A stretch of DNA of 18,123 nt. Origin: Candidatus Nanopelagicales bacterium (GTDB taxonomy: Bacteria > Actinomycetota > Actinomycetes > S36-B12). Below the pieces are notes generated by a model. The model was not told where the DNA came from and made no database searches. It worked only from the letters and a program-made list of their open reading frames with translations. How positions within the stretch are numbered: the stretch's first letter is position 1; every line of letters starts with the position of its first letter. Below are positions 1 to 7,210 of this stretch, piece after piece. A program made the position numbers and the translations under genes. The stretch lies in NCBI GenBank assembly GCA_938091275.1, contig CALKMY010000205.1:1-18123 (forward strand). Reading direction: 5' to 3'.

Positions 1-239
1 AGGCCGACAATTGTTCCGAACACAAGTCCAAGAAACGCTGTCGTTCCGGTGTAAAGGGCGGTCTCCCACATCAGCGCGATATCTCCGAAGAAGTTCTCGG
101 CAATCAGGGACGGGGCCGGCAGCAGGTAGGGCTGAATATCCCGGACCACCACGAGAAGTTGCCAGGCGCTCAGGAAGAGCACCGCAATGAGCACCGGTGG
201 CCAGATGAACTTCAGCCGATCGGCCGTCTGGGTGGACAT
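1..239 (-). CDS. ABC transporter permease, N-terminal part (cut by window edge)
   Basis: The reading frame opens with ATG at 239 and stays open for 79 codons to the left edge, so only the N-terminus is visible. It begins MSTQTADRLKF, has a hydrophobic membrane segment at about residues 12-32, and then the segment QPYLLPAPSLI, typical of the extracytoplasmic start of SsuC/TauC/ThiX-type permeases. A second membrane segment starts near residue 64. The ATPase stop codon and this ATG share one base (TGATG), which implies translational coupling. By context it is the second permease of the same importer, distinct from the one at 1057-1992. The substrate-binding protein of the importer is not in the window and may lie further left. 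Confidence 0.8.
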   Translation of the reverse strand, partial: MSTQTADRLKFIWPPVLIAVLFLSAWQLLVVVRDIQPYLLPAPSLIAENFFGDIALMWETALYTGTTAFLGLVFGTIVG

Positions 240-1060
240 CAGACTTCGCCCACCTTGGCGCGCGCATCCGAACCTCCCACACGGCCGCGCAGAGCCTCGC
301 GGACCGCGGTAACGGCGTCGAAGAAGGCGTCGGCTTCGCGGGTGTCCTCGTCGCGGTCGTCTCCTAGGGGCACGTCCACGATGTCGGTGATGCGCCCGGG
401 ACGGGGCGACATGACCACGACACGGTCGGACAGGTAGACGGCCTCGGGGATCGAGTGGGTGACGAACACGATCGACTTGCCCGTCTCCTTGCGGATGCGC
501 AGGAGTTCGTTTTGCATGCGTTCGCGCGTCATCTCATCCAGGGCGCCGAACGGTTCGTCCATCAGCAAAATCGTCGGGTCGACTGCCAGCGAACGAGCGA
601 TCGCTACTCGCTGCTGCATGCCGCCGGACAGTTCCCAGGGCCGGTGTTCCGCGAAGTCCGCGAGTTGCACCATGTCGAGGAGTTCCAGGGCGCGGGCTTT
701 GCGCTTGGCCTTGTCCCATCCCTGCAACTCCAGGGGGAGTTCCACGTTGCGTCGCACCGTTCGCCAGTCGAAGAGCGCCGCCTGCTGGAAAGCCATCCCG
801 TAGAGCTGCTGCTCCCGAGCCTCGTGCGGAGTGTGGCCGGCGACGCGCATGTCGCCGCGGGTGGCGTCGGTGAGGTCGGCGATGACGCGCAGCAGAGTGG
901 ACTTACCGCAGCCGGAGGGCCCGATGAGCGAGATGAACTCTCCGGACTCGACGGTTAGGTGCACGTCCTGGAGCGCTGTCACCTCGTTGGACTGACCCTC
1001 GTTGAAGATCTTCCAGATGCCGTCGGCGTGGACTGCGTGCTCGGTTGTCGCCGTGCTCAT
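239..1060 (-). CDS. ABC transporter ATP-binding protein, nitrate/sulfonate/pyrimidine-type importer
   Basis: This 273-residue protein is the cytoplasmic ATPase of an importer of the SsuB/TauB/ThiZ group. It has Walker A GPSGCGKS (47-54), Q-loop glutamines at 92-93, signature LSGGMQQ (144-150), Walker B ILLMDEP (164-170) and switch histidine H202. The stretch FGALDEMTRE after Walker B is characteristic of this group. The start ATG overlaps the upstream permease stop by four bases (ATGA), and its own stop overlaps the next permease start, so the three genes are translationally coupled. Position at the end of a pyrimidine-degradation operon suggests a pyrimidine, hydantoin or ureido compound as cargo. 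That is inference, because the group also carries sulfonates, thiamine precursors and riboflavin. Confidence 0.9.
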   Translation of the reverse strand: MSTATTEHAVHADGIWKIFNEGQSNEVTALQDVHLTVESGEFISLIGPSGCGKSTLLRVIADLTDATRGDMRVAGHTPHEAREQQLYGMAFQQAALFDWRTVRRNVELPLELQGWDKAKRKARALELLDMVQLADFAEHRPWELSGGMQQRVAIARSLAVDPTILLMDEPFGALDEMTRERMQNELLRIRKETGKSIVFVTHSIPEAVYLSDRVVVMSPRPGRITDIVDVPLGDDRDEDTREADAFFDAVTAVREALRGRVGGSDARAKVGEV

Positions 1061-1992
1061 GCGCTCTTCTCCTTGGGCAGGTTGCGGGTCAGGTACACGT
1101 CAAGGGCGGTCACCAGGGCGGCCACCACCAAACCAAGGGCGATGGCGCCGAAGACGGCGACGTAGACCTTGGCCGGTTGCGAGGTGATCTGGCGCGCGTA
1201 CTCGATCAGTAAGCGACCGATGCCTCCGCGAACACCGGTAGATATCTCGGCGACCACGGTGCCGACGACGGAGGCCGCGGCGGAGACCTTCAGTGCCGGA
1301 ACGATGTAGGGAATGGACGACGGGAAACGGAGCTTGCGCACGGTTTGATTGGGCGTAGCCGCGTAGGAGCGCATGAGTTCCAGCGATGTTGGTGTCGGTG
1401 CCTGGAGTCCTCGCAACGCTCCCACCGATAGTGGAAAGAACGCGAGGTACGCGGCGATGAACATCACCGAGTAGGTGGTCGTCCACTTGATCGGTCCAAT
1501 CTCGATCTGGTTGCCGATGCCGACGATGAGGGGTGCGAGCGCGATCAGGGGAACCGTTTGAGAAGCGATGACGAACGGGAGCAAGCCGCGCTCGGCGAAA
1601 AGGAACCGCTGCATGATGACCGCGAGAAGCAACCCGACTGCCACACCGATGAGGAAGCCGCCGAAGGCGAGAAGTAGTGAACGGAACGTCGCGGCGATAA
1701 CCGCGTCGAGGACGGTGTTCTCGGAGCCGCGAACTTCCGGCTCACCCATCGCCGCGAACATGGTCCACACGTGTGGCATGGTCATGTCCGAGGTGTTCAG
1801 CGGCAGCGGGATGACGTTCCCCAGCGCCTTGACGAGCTCCCACATCACGATGACGAGACCGACGCCGGCAAGCGCCCAGAGCAACGAGATGCCCCCGTTG
1901 CGGGCTCGTCGGGCGAAGGTTCGCGATCGTGCGGCACCCACCGAAGCCCCGTCCGCAGAGGTGTGCGGATCGGCGATCGCAGTGTCGGTCAC
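1057..1992 (-). CDS. ABC transporter permease (SsuC/TauC-like)
   Basis: This 311-residue inner-membrane protein has a polar N-terminus, a first membrane segment at about 34-56, a long extracytoplasmic loop, and further hydrophobic segments near 95-127, 139-160, 173-192, 236-255 and the C-terminal 275-300. The cytoplasmic coupling loop that contacts the ATPase is seen around 204-229 (SLELMRSYAATPNQTVRK), although the usual glycine in this loop appears to be alanine. The start is GTG at 1992, preceded by a GAAGGGAAG ribosome site. It lies 52 bases after the oxidoreductase gene and overlaps the ATPase start by four bases. With the truncated permease at the left edge it probably forms a heterodimeric membrane channel. 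Confidence 0.85.
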   Translation of the reverse strand: MTDTAIADPHTSADGASVGAARSRTFARRARNGGISLLWALAGVGLVIVMWELVKALGNVIPLPLNTSDMTMPHVWTMFAAMGEPEVRGSENTVLDAVIAATFRSLLLAFGGFLIGVAVGLLLAVIMQRFLFAERGLLPFVIASQTVPLIALAPLIVGIGNQIEIGPIKWTTTYSVMFIAAYLAFFPLSVGALRGLQAPTPTSLELMRSYAATPNQTVRKLRFPSSIPYIVPALKVSAAASVVGTVVAEISTGVRGGIGRLLIEYARQITSQPAKVYVAVFGAIALGLVVAALVTALDVYLTRNLPKEKSA

Positions 1993-2044
1993 CGGCGCTT
2001 CCCTTCGATGTCGTTGCGGATGGGTTGGTTGTGTGTCGTCAGGG

Positions 2045-3073
2045 TCAGGACTTGGCGAGCACCGTCTCCTGGATGGCCGGGATGACCTTCTCTCCGTATT
2101 GGGCCAGCGTGTGGTCCTTGTTGTCGTGCTGCAGGTACACCGCGAACTGATCGACCCCGAGTGCGCGGAGTTCCTCGAGGCGCCGCACGTGGTCTTCCGG
2201 GGTTCCGATGATGCAGAACCGATCGATGATCTCGTCCGGAACGAAGTCCGTGTGTGTGTTGCCGGCCTGCCCGTGCTGGTTGTAGTCGTATCCCTGGCGG
2301 TTCTTGATGTAGTCCGTCAACGCTTGGGGGACTGCTCCGCTGTCGCCGTAACGGTCGACGATGTCGGCAACGTGGTTGCCGACCATGCCACCGAACCAGC
2401 GGAGCTGATCGCGTGCGTGTGCGTTCTGTGCATCGGACCCGTCGGTGATGTACGCGGGTGCGGCGACGCAGTTGTACACCGCGTCGGCGGCACGGCCAGC
2501 CTCGGTGGCGGCCGCGCGGACCGATCCGATGGTCCACTCGGCGATAGACGGATCAGCCAACTGAAGGATGAAGCCGTCTCCGACCTCCCCGGTGAGTGCT
2601 AGGACTTTGGGTCCGTAGGCGGCTACCCACACGTCACAGCGGGAATCTCCTGCCCAGGGAAGGCGCAGAGTGGAGTCCTTGTAGTCGATTGCTTCGCCGT
2701 TGACCAGGCCCTTGATGTCGATGACGGCTTGACGCAGCTCGGCGACGGTGACCGGCTTGCCGTTTGTGACGCGAACCGCGGAGTCACCGCGGCCAATGCC
2801 GATCACGGTCCTGTTGCCGTACATCTCGTTCAAGGTCGCGAACACCGAGGCCGTCACCGTGATGTCCCGGGTGGCGGGGTTGGTCACCATGGGGCCGATC
2901 TTGATCTTGCGGGTTTCATCGAGGATCTTGCTGTAGAGCACGTACGGCTCTTCCCACAGGATGTGGGAGTCGAACGTCCACACGTAGTCGAACCCGTAGG
3001 TCTCAGCCCGACGCGCCAGGTCGACGACGCGTGCGGCCGGGGGAGTGCACTGCAAGACGACTCCGATATCCAT
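2045..3073 (-). CDS. LLM-class flavin/F420-dependent oxidoreductase
   Basis: This 342-residue protein belongs to the bacterial luciferase-like superfamily, close to methylene-tetrahydromethanopterin reductase. It has the N-terminal strand MDIGVVLQC, the helix RRAETYGFDYVWTFDSH (21-37), the cofactor-proximal motif TNPATRD (64-70), GIGRGDS (92-98) and GPKVLALTGEVGDGF (154-168). These resemble the actinobacterial branch of a family I recall as CPS_4043-type (TIGR03842), whose function is not established. The ATG at 3073 has an AGGAG site six bases upstream. It sits between the semialdehyde dehydrogenase and the ABC importer with gaps of 45 and 52 bases, clearly within the operon. No dihydropyrimidine dehydrogenase is present, so it may catalyse a redox step on a pyrimidine or hydantoin. 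The actual substrate and the cofactor (FMN or F420) are unknown. Confidence 0.85.
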   Translation of the reverse strand: MDIGVVLQCTPPAARVVDLARRAETYGFDYVWTFDSHILWEEPYVLYSKILDETRKIKIGPMVTNPATRDITVTASVFATLNEMYGNRTVIGIGRGDSAVRVTNGKPVTVAELRQAVIDIKGLVNGEAIDYKDSTLRLPWAGDSRCDVWVAAYGPKVLALTGEVGDGFILQLADPSIAEWTIGSVRAAATEAGRAADAVYNCVAAPAYITDGSDAQNAHARDQLRWFGGMVGNHVADIVDRYGDSGAVPQALTDYIKNRQGYDYNQHGQAGNTHTDFVPDEIIDRFCIIGTPEDHVRRLEELRALGVDQFAVYLQHDNKDHTLAQYGEKVIPAIQETVLAKS

Positions 3074-3118
3074 AACTGCTCCTGATCTCGGCGGTGAATG
3101 CCTGGTTGGTGGAAGGTT

Positions 3119-4606
3119 TTAGCGGGTCCGGGGGAATCCGAGGTCGACGGATGACGTTGCCGGATCAGGCCACCGGGAGGTGACCGTCTTGGTCCGTGTG
3201 TAGAAGTCGATGCCGGCCGGGCCGTACATGTTTGCGTCACCGAACAGCGAGGATTTCCATCCGCCGAAGCTGTAGTACGCGACGGGCACGGGGATCGGGA
3301 CGTTGATTCCCACCATGCCCACCTGGATGTCGAACTGGAATTGGCGGGCGGCTCCACCATCTCGAGTGAAGATCGCCGTGCCGTTGCCGTATTGGTGATC
3401 GTTGATCAGCGTCACGGCTTCCTCGTAGGTGTCGACCCGGGTGATTGACAGAACGGGACCGAAGATCTCTTCGTCGTACGCCTTCATTCCGGGCTTGACG
3501 TTGTCGATCAAGGACGGTGCGAGGAAGAAGCCGTCCTCGGGCAGATCGTTCTCTCGACCGTCGACAACGACGGTCGCTCCTTCACCCGGCGCTCCGGCCA
3601 CGTAGGAGGCGACCTTGTCGCGGTGCTCGCGGGTGATCAGCGGACCCATCTCGGCGTCGGGGTCTGTTCCCGGTCCGACCTTCAACTTCGGAAGGCGAGC
3701 CGAAATGGCATCCACGAGCTTGTCGCCCGCATCGCCGACGGCGACCACCACGGAAATGGCCATGCAGCGTTCGCCGGCGGAGCCGTAGCCCGCGCTGACG
3801 GCGGCGTCGGCCGCCATGTCGATGTCGGCGTCGGGGAGCACGATCATGTGGTTCTTGGCGCCGCCGAGCGCTTGAACGCGCTTGCCGTTCGCCGTTCCGG
3901 TCGAGTAGATGTACTTCGCGATCGGGGTCGAGCCGACGAACGACACCGCGGCGATATCCGGGTGCTCGAGGATTCGATCGACGGCGACCTTGTCTCCCTG
4001 CACGATGTTGAACACGCCCTCGGGCAGACCCGCCTGCCGGAGCAGATCGGCGACGAACAACGTCACCGAGGGATCCTTTTCGCTCGGCTTCAACACGAAG
4101 GTGTTTCCGGTGGCGATGGCGTTGGCGAACATCCACATCGGCACCATGGCGGGGAAGTTGAACGGGGTGATTCCGGCCACTACGCCGAGTGGCTGGCGGA
4201 TCGAGAAGACATCGACCCCGGTAGAGGCCTGCTCGGAGAAGTTCCCCTTCATCAACTGCGGGATGCCGCAGGCGAACTCGATGTTCTCGATTCCTCGGGC
4301 CAACTCACCGGCAGCGTCGCTAGGGACCTTGCCGTGCTCGATCGACACCAGTTCGGCGATCTTGTCGCGATTGGCAAGGACGAGCTGATGGAAGGCGAAC
4401 ATAACTTCCGCCCGTCGCGACAGGGACGCCGAACGCCAGGTGGTGAAGGCCTCCTTGGCGGCAGCGACGGCAGCGTCGACTTCCGACACGCTCGCCAAGC
4501 CGACCTGCGCCTGCTGTTCACCGGTCGCGGGGTTGTAGACCGGTCCGAAGTTGCCGGAGGTGGATCCCACCTCGGCGTTGTTGATCCAGTGGTTGATGGT
4601 GCGCAA
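3119..4606 (-). CDS. mmsA: CoA-acylating methylmalonate/malonate-semialdehyde dehydrogenase
   Basis: This 495-residue enzyme belongs to the aldehyde dehydrogenase superfamily and converts malonate semialdehyde to acetyl-CoA (or methylmalonate semialdehyde to propionyl-CoA) with CoA and NAD. It has the catalytic cysteine C281 in GERCMA, the oxyanion asparagine N150 in TPFNFP, and ALGGAKNH (246-253), where hydrolytic relatives carry a general-base glutamate. That absence is the mark of the CoA-dependent branch. R104 and R280 sit where I recall the carboxylate-binding arginines of Bacillus IolA. The start is TTG at 4606, with an AGGAG site seven bases upstream and no alternative methionine until residue 69. 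It lies 42 bases after dihydropyrimidinase and would act after a transaminase turns beta-alanine into malonate semialdehyde. Valine or inositol breakdown is the alternative role, but the neighbours favour pyrimidines. Confidence 0.9.
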   Translation of the reverse strand: MRTINHWINNAEVGSTSGNFGPVYNPATGEQQAQVGLASVSEVDAAVAAAKEAFTTWRSASLSRRAEVMFAFHQLVLANRDKIAELVSIEHGKVPSDAAGELARGIENIEFACGIPQLMKGNFSEQASTGVDVFSIRQPLGVVAGITPFNFPAMVPMWMFANAIATGNTFVLKPSEKDPSVTLFVADLLRQAGLPEGVFNIVQGDKVAVDRILEHPDIAAVSFVGSTPIAKYIYSTGTANGKRVQALGGAKNHMIVLPDADIDMAADAAVSAGYGSAGERCMAISVVVAVGDAGDKLVDAISARLPKLKVGPGTDPDAEMGPLITREHRDKVASYVAGAPGEGATVVVDGRENDLPEDGFFLAPSLIDNVKPGMKAYDEEIFGPVLSITRVDTYEEAVTLINDHQYGNGTAIFTRDGGAARQFQFDIQVGMVGINVPIPVPVAYYSFGGWKSSLFGDANMYGPAGIDFYTRTKTVTSRWPDPATSSVDLGFPRTR

Positions 4607-4648
4607 CGTGTGTCTCCTGATTCGTGATCGTGCGTTGTACGTGCGTGT

Positions 4649-6067
4649 TTAGACGAGGTACTGGTTCATACCGCGCTTGAGGTATTGCCCATGCCCCTTG
4701 CTGCCGAGGTACTCATCGTTGTCAATGACGACCTTGCCGCGGGAGAGAACAGTGTCGACGTGACCGTCGATGTCGAAGCCCTCCCAGGCAGCGTGATCCA
4801 TGTTCATGTGGTGCTTCTTGTCGATGCCGATCTCGGTACGGCCGGCCGGGTCGTAGATGACGATGTCGGCATCCGACCCGGGCGCGATGATTCCCTTGCG
4901 CGGGTACAGGCCGAACATGCGTGCCGGTGTGGTGGCGGTGATCTCCACCCAGCGCTCCAACGTGATCTCTCCGTCGACGACGCCCTGGAAGATCAAGTCC
5001 ATCCGGTGCTCGACGGAGCCGATGCCGTTTGGGATCTTGGAGAAGTCACCGAGGCCGAGCTCCTTCTGCTCCTTCATGCAGAACGGGCAGTGGTCGGTCG
5101 AGACGATCGACAGATCGTTGGTGCGCAGGTAGCGCCACAGTTCCTTCTGATGCTCCTCGGCCTTGGATCTCAGCGGTGTGGAGCACACCCACTTGGCACC
5201 TTCGAATCCGGGCTGGGAGAGGTGATCCTCCAGTGACAGGTACAGGTACTGCGGGCAGGTTTCTCCGAAGACGTTCCACGCATCGTCGCGGGCCTCCTGT
5301 AGAACCTTGACGGCTTGCTTTGCCGACATGTGCACGATGTACAGGGGCGTATTCGTCATCTTGGCCAGCATGATCGCGCGGTTCGTGGCCTCCGCCTCGG
5401 TCTCCCACGGTCGGGTGAGTCCGTGGAACCGGGGATCGGTGTTGCCTGCCGCCAGTGCCTGCTGCACCAGCACGTCGATCGCGATGCCGTTCTCTGCGTG
5501 CATCATGATCGTCGCGCCATTGTTGGCCGCCGTCTGCATCGCACGGAGGACTTGGCCGTCGTCGCTGTAGAACACGCCCGGGTAGGCCATGAACAGTTTG
5601 AAGCTCGTGATGCCCTCGTCCACGAGCTCGTCCATCGCTTTCAACGAGTCGTCGTCAACCCCACCGATGATCTGGTGGAACCCGTAGTCGATGGCGCACT
5701 CACCGTCGGCTTTGGCGTGCCAGGCAGCCAGGGAGTCCTGTACCCGCTCCCCGTACTTTTGTACGGCGAAGTCGATGATGGTGGTGGTGCCACCCCAGGC
5801 CGCAGCCCGGGTGCCGGTCTCGAAGGTGTCCGATGCGAATGTCCCACCGAAGGGCAACTCCATGTGGGTGTGAACATCCACGCCGCCGGGGATGACGTAC
5901 TTTCCCTGCGCGTCGAAGACCTGCTCAGCACTCGCGGCGAGATCGGCGCCGAGGGAGGTGTCTCCGGGTGCCACGACCGCGGCAATCATCTCGCCGTCGA
6001 TGAGGACATCGGCTTGGTAGCTACCGGTCGCCGAGACGACGGTGCCGTTCTTGATCAGGATCGTCAT
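4649..6067 (-). CDS. hydA: Dihydropyrimidinase / hydantoinase
   Basis: This 472-residue cytoplasmic amidohydrolase opens the ring of dihydrouracil or dihydrothymine to give N-carbamoyl-beta-amino acids, and may also act on 5-substituted hydantoins. The binuclear metal centre is complete: H66 and H68 in DVHTHME, K157 in FKLFMAYPG (the carboxylated lysine), H190 in MMHAENG, H246 in YIVHMSA and D325 in STDHCPF. Y162 matches the substrate-gating tyrosine of D-hydantoinases and dihydropyrimidinases. Length is normal for the family. The ATG at 6067 is preceded by a strong GAGGAGG site. The upstream gene encodes the next enzyme of the pathway, which supports dihydropyrimidine as the physiological substrate. 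Confidence 0.93.
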   Translation of the reverse strand: MTILIKNGTVVSATGSYQADVLIDGEMIAAVVAPGDTSLGADLAASAEQVFDAQGKYVIPGGVDVHTHMELPFGGTFASDTFETGTRAAAWGGTTTIIDFAVQKYGERVQDSLAAWHAKADGECAIDYGFHQIIGGVDDDSLKAMDELVDEGITSFKLFMAYPGVFYSDDGQVLRAMQTAANNGATIMMHAENGIAIDVLVQQALAAGNTDPRFHGLTRPWETEAEATNRAIMLAKMTNTPLYIVHMSAKQAVKVLQEARDDAWNVFGETCPQYLYLSLEDHLSQPGFEGAKWVCSTPLRSKAEEHQKELWRYLRTNDLSIVSTDHCPFCMKEQKELGLGDFSKIPNGIGSVEHRMDLIFQGVVDGEITLERWVEITATTPARMFGLYPRKGIIAPGSDADIVIYDPAGRTEIGIDKKHHMNMDHAAWEGFDIDGHVDTVLSRGKVVIDNDEYLGSKGHGQYLKRGMNQYLV

Positions 6068-6158
6068 GGTTCTTCCTCCTCGCTGACGCTTCTCCTGCTG
6101 GTGCTCGAGCTGTCGTGCTGCTGCCGGGCTGCTGTCGGTCAGCCGCCATTAGGGAAAA

Positions 6159-6995
6159 CTATGGCCGAACCAGGTCGTCGTATGCATCCGGTCGGCGATC
6201 TCGGTAGAACGCCCAGCGGTTGCGCACCGTGGTGATCAAGTCGAGATCGAGGTCCCGCACGATCAATTCCGCCTTGTAGGGGTCACCTTTCTCCCCTACG
6301 TAGCTCCCCTCGGGATCCACGAAATACGACTGACCATAGAAATCGTCTTCGCCGAGAGGCTCGATGCCCACCCGGTTGATGGCCCCCACGTAGTACTCGT
6401 TGGCCACGGCCGCTGCCGGCTGCTCGATGCTCCACAGGTACTGGGACAACCCGCGCGAGGTGGCCGAGGGGTTGAACACGATCTGGGCGCCGTTGAGGCC
6501 GAGCGCCCGCCATCCCTCCGGGAAGTGACGGTCGTAACAGATGTAGACGCCGACCTTGCCGACCGCGGTGTCGAAGACCGGGTAGCCGCCGTTGCCGGGA
6601 CGGAAATAGAACTTCTCCCAGAACCCGTTCACATGCGGGATGTGCTGCTTGCGGTACTTGCCCAGGTAGGAGCCGTCGGCGTCGAGCACCGCGGCGGTGT
6701 TGTAGAGGAAGCCGGGTCCGGCGTCTTCGTAGACCGGCAGCACCATCACCATGTTCAGTTCCTTGGCCAAGGCCTGGAAGCGCTCGACGACGGGACCGGG
6801 GACCGCTTCGGCGTACTCGTAAAACTGCGTGTCCTGCACCTGGCAGAAGTAGGGGCCGTAGAACAACTCCTGGAAGCAGATGACCTGTGTGCCCTGCTTG
6901 GCTGCCTCGCGGGCGTATTCCTCATGCTTGACGATCATCGACTCTTTGTCGCCGGTCCAATCGGTTTGGACTAGCGCAGCGCGAACGACGCTCAT
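6159..6995 (-). CDS. pydC: Beta-ureidopropionase (N-carbamoyl-beta-alanine amidohydrolase), nitrilase family
   Basis: This 278-residue carbon-nitrogen hydrolase is expected to convert N-carbamoyl-beta-alanine to beta-alanine, CO2 and ammonia. The nitrilase catalytic set is visible: E43 in CFQELFYGPYF, K116 in GKYRKQHIPH, a second glutamate E127 in FWEKFYF, and nucleophile C153 in VGVYICYDRHFPEGWR. The motif NPSATSRGLSQYLW (175-188) resembles beta-ureidopropionases and N-carbamoylputrescine amidases more than general nitrilases. It is the first gene of the leftward operon, 91 bases ahead of dihydropyrimidinase. N-carbamoylputrescine as substrate is a real alternative given the polyamine genes nearby, but the adjacent dihydropyrimidinase makes the pyrimidine role more likely. 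Confidence 0.85.
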   Translation of the reverse strand: MSVVRAALVQTDWTGDKESMIVKHEEYAREAAKQGTQVICFQELFYGPYFCQVQDTQFYEYAEAVPGPVVERFQALAKELNMVMVLPVYEDAGPGFLYNTAAVLDADGSYLGKYRKQHIPHVNGFWEKFYFRPGNGGYPVFDTAVGKVGVYICYDRHFPEGWRALGLNGAQIVFNPSATSRGLSQYLWSIEQPAAAVANEYYVGAINRVGIEPLGEDDFYGQSYFVDPEGSYVGEKGDPYKAELIVRDLDLDLITTVRNRWAFYRDRRPDAYDDLVRP

Positions 6996-7078
6996 GGCTT
7001 TCCTGCCTTCCTCGCAGTCTGGTCAGCCGGCCTTGGCGACTACTCGTGTGAGCCGGTGCACCGGTTTTGTAATTCCGT

Positions 7079-7106
7079 ACCCTAGACGCAAAAGATTGTG
7101 TTACAA
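7079..7106 (-). promoter_or_regulatory. Candidate promoter of the leftward pyrimidine operon
   Basis: On the minus strand TTGTAA (7106-7101) is followed after 16 bases by TAGGGT (7084-7079), matching loose -35 and TANNNT-type -10 boxes. Transcription would begin near 7072, giving a leader of about 77 bases before the beta-ureidopropionase ATG. The -35 box lies inside the inverted repeat at 7098-7109. An alternative pair is TTGTCA (7120-7115) with AATCTT (7097-7092). This is prediction by eye only. Confidence 0.35.
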
Positions 7107-7131
7107 CACCTGTTTGACAAACTTGTTACAC
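7098..7131. promoter_or_regulatory. Probable operator cluster in the divergent promoter region
   Basis: Three short elements are packed into 34 bases. They are the inverted repeat GTGTT-AC-AACAC (7098-7109), the inverted repeat GTTTG-A-CAAAC (7112-7122), and a second copy of TGTTACA at 7124-7130 that repeats 7099-7105 with a 25-base offset. MocR regulators such as GabR bind paired direct repeats near divergent promoters. The regulator gene starts 80 bases to the right, so this is the natural candidate for its binding site. No binding evidence exists here. Confidence 0.45.
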
Positions 7132-7210
7132 GGTGATGTCGAGTTCGCGAACGAGCCAGGCAACACGCGTGTGAATGACCGGCCAGCGGCCACGATAGGG
7201 AGGTGGGGTC

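Noticed and set aside
1568..2602. Long plus-strand open frame opposite the permease and LLM oxidoreductase genes
   Set aside because: It crosses two clear family members on the other strand, has no recognisable domain, and is the usual by-product of GC-rich coding DNA.
3623..4627. Long plus-strand open frame opposite mmsA
   Set aside because: It mirrors the codons of a fully recognised dehydrogenase and has biased, domain-free composition. The same holds for the frame at 5315-6235 opposite hydA.
6084..6143. GCTGAC / GTCAGC arms in the gap between the beta-ureidopropionase and dihydropyrimidinase genes
   Set aside because: The six-base arms are separated by more than 40 bases of CTG-rich sequence with no compact stem, so I regard it as chance.
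7144..7191. Palindromes TTCGCGAA (7144-7151), ACACGCGTGT (7163-7172) and GGCC-AGC-GGCC (7181-7191) upstream of the regulator gene
   Set aside because: They are short, CpG-rich and of the kind expected by chance in GC-rich DNA. They may contribute to the leader but cannot be supported as sites.
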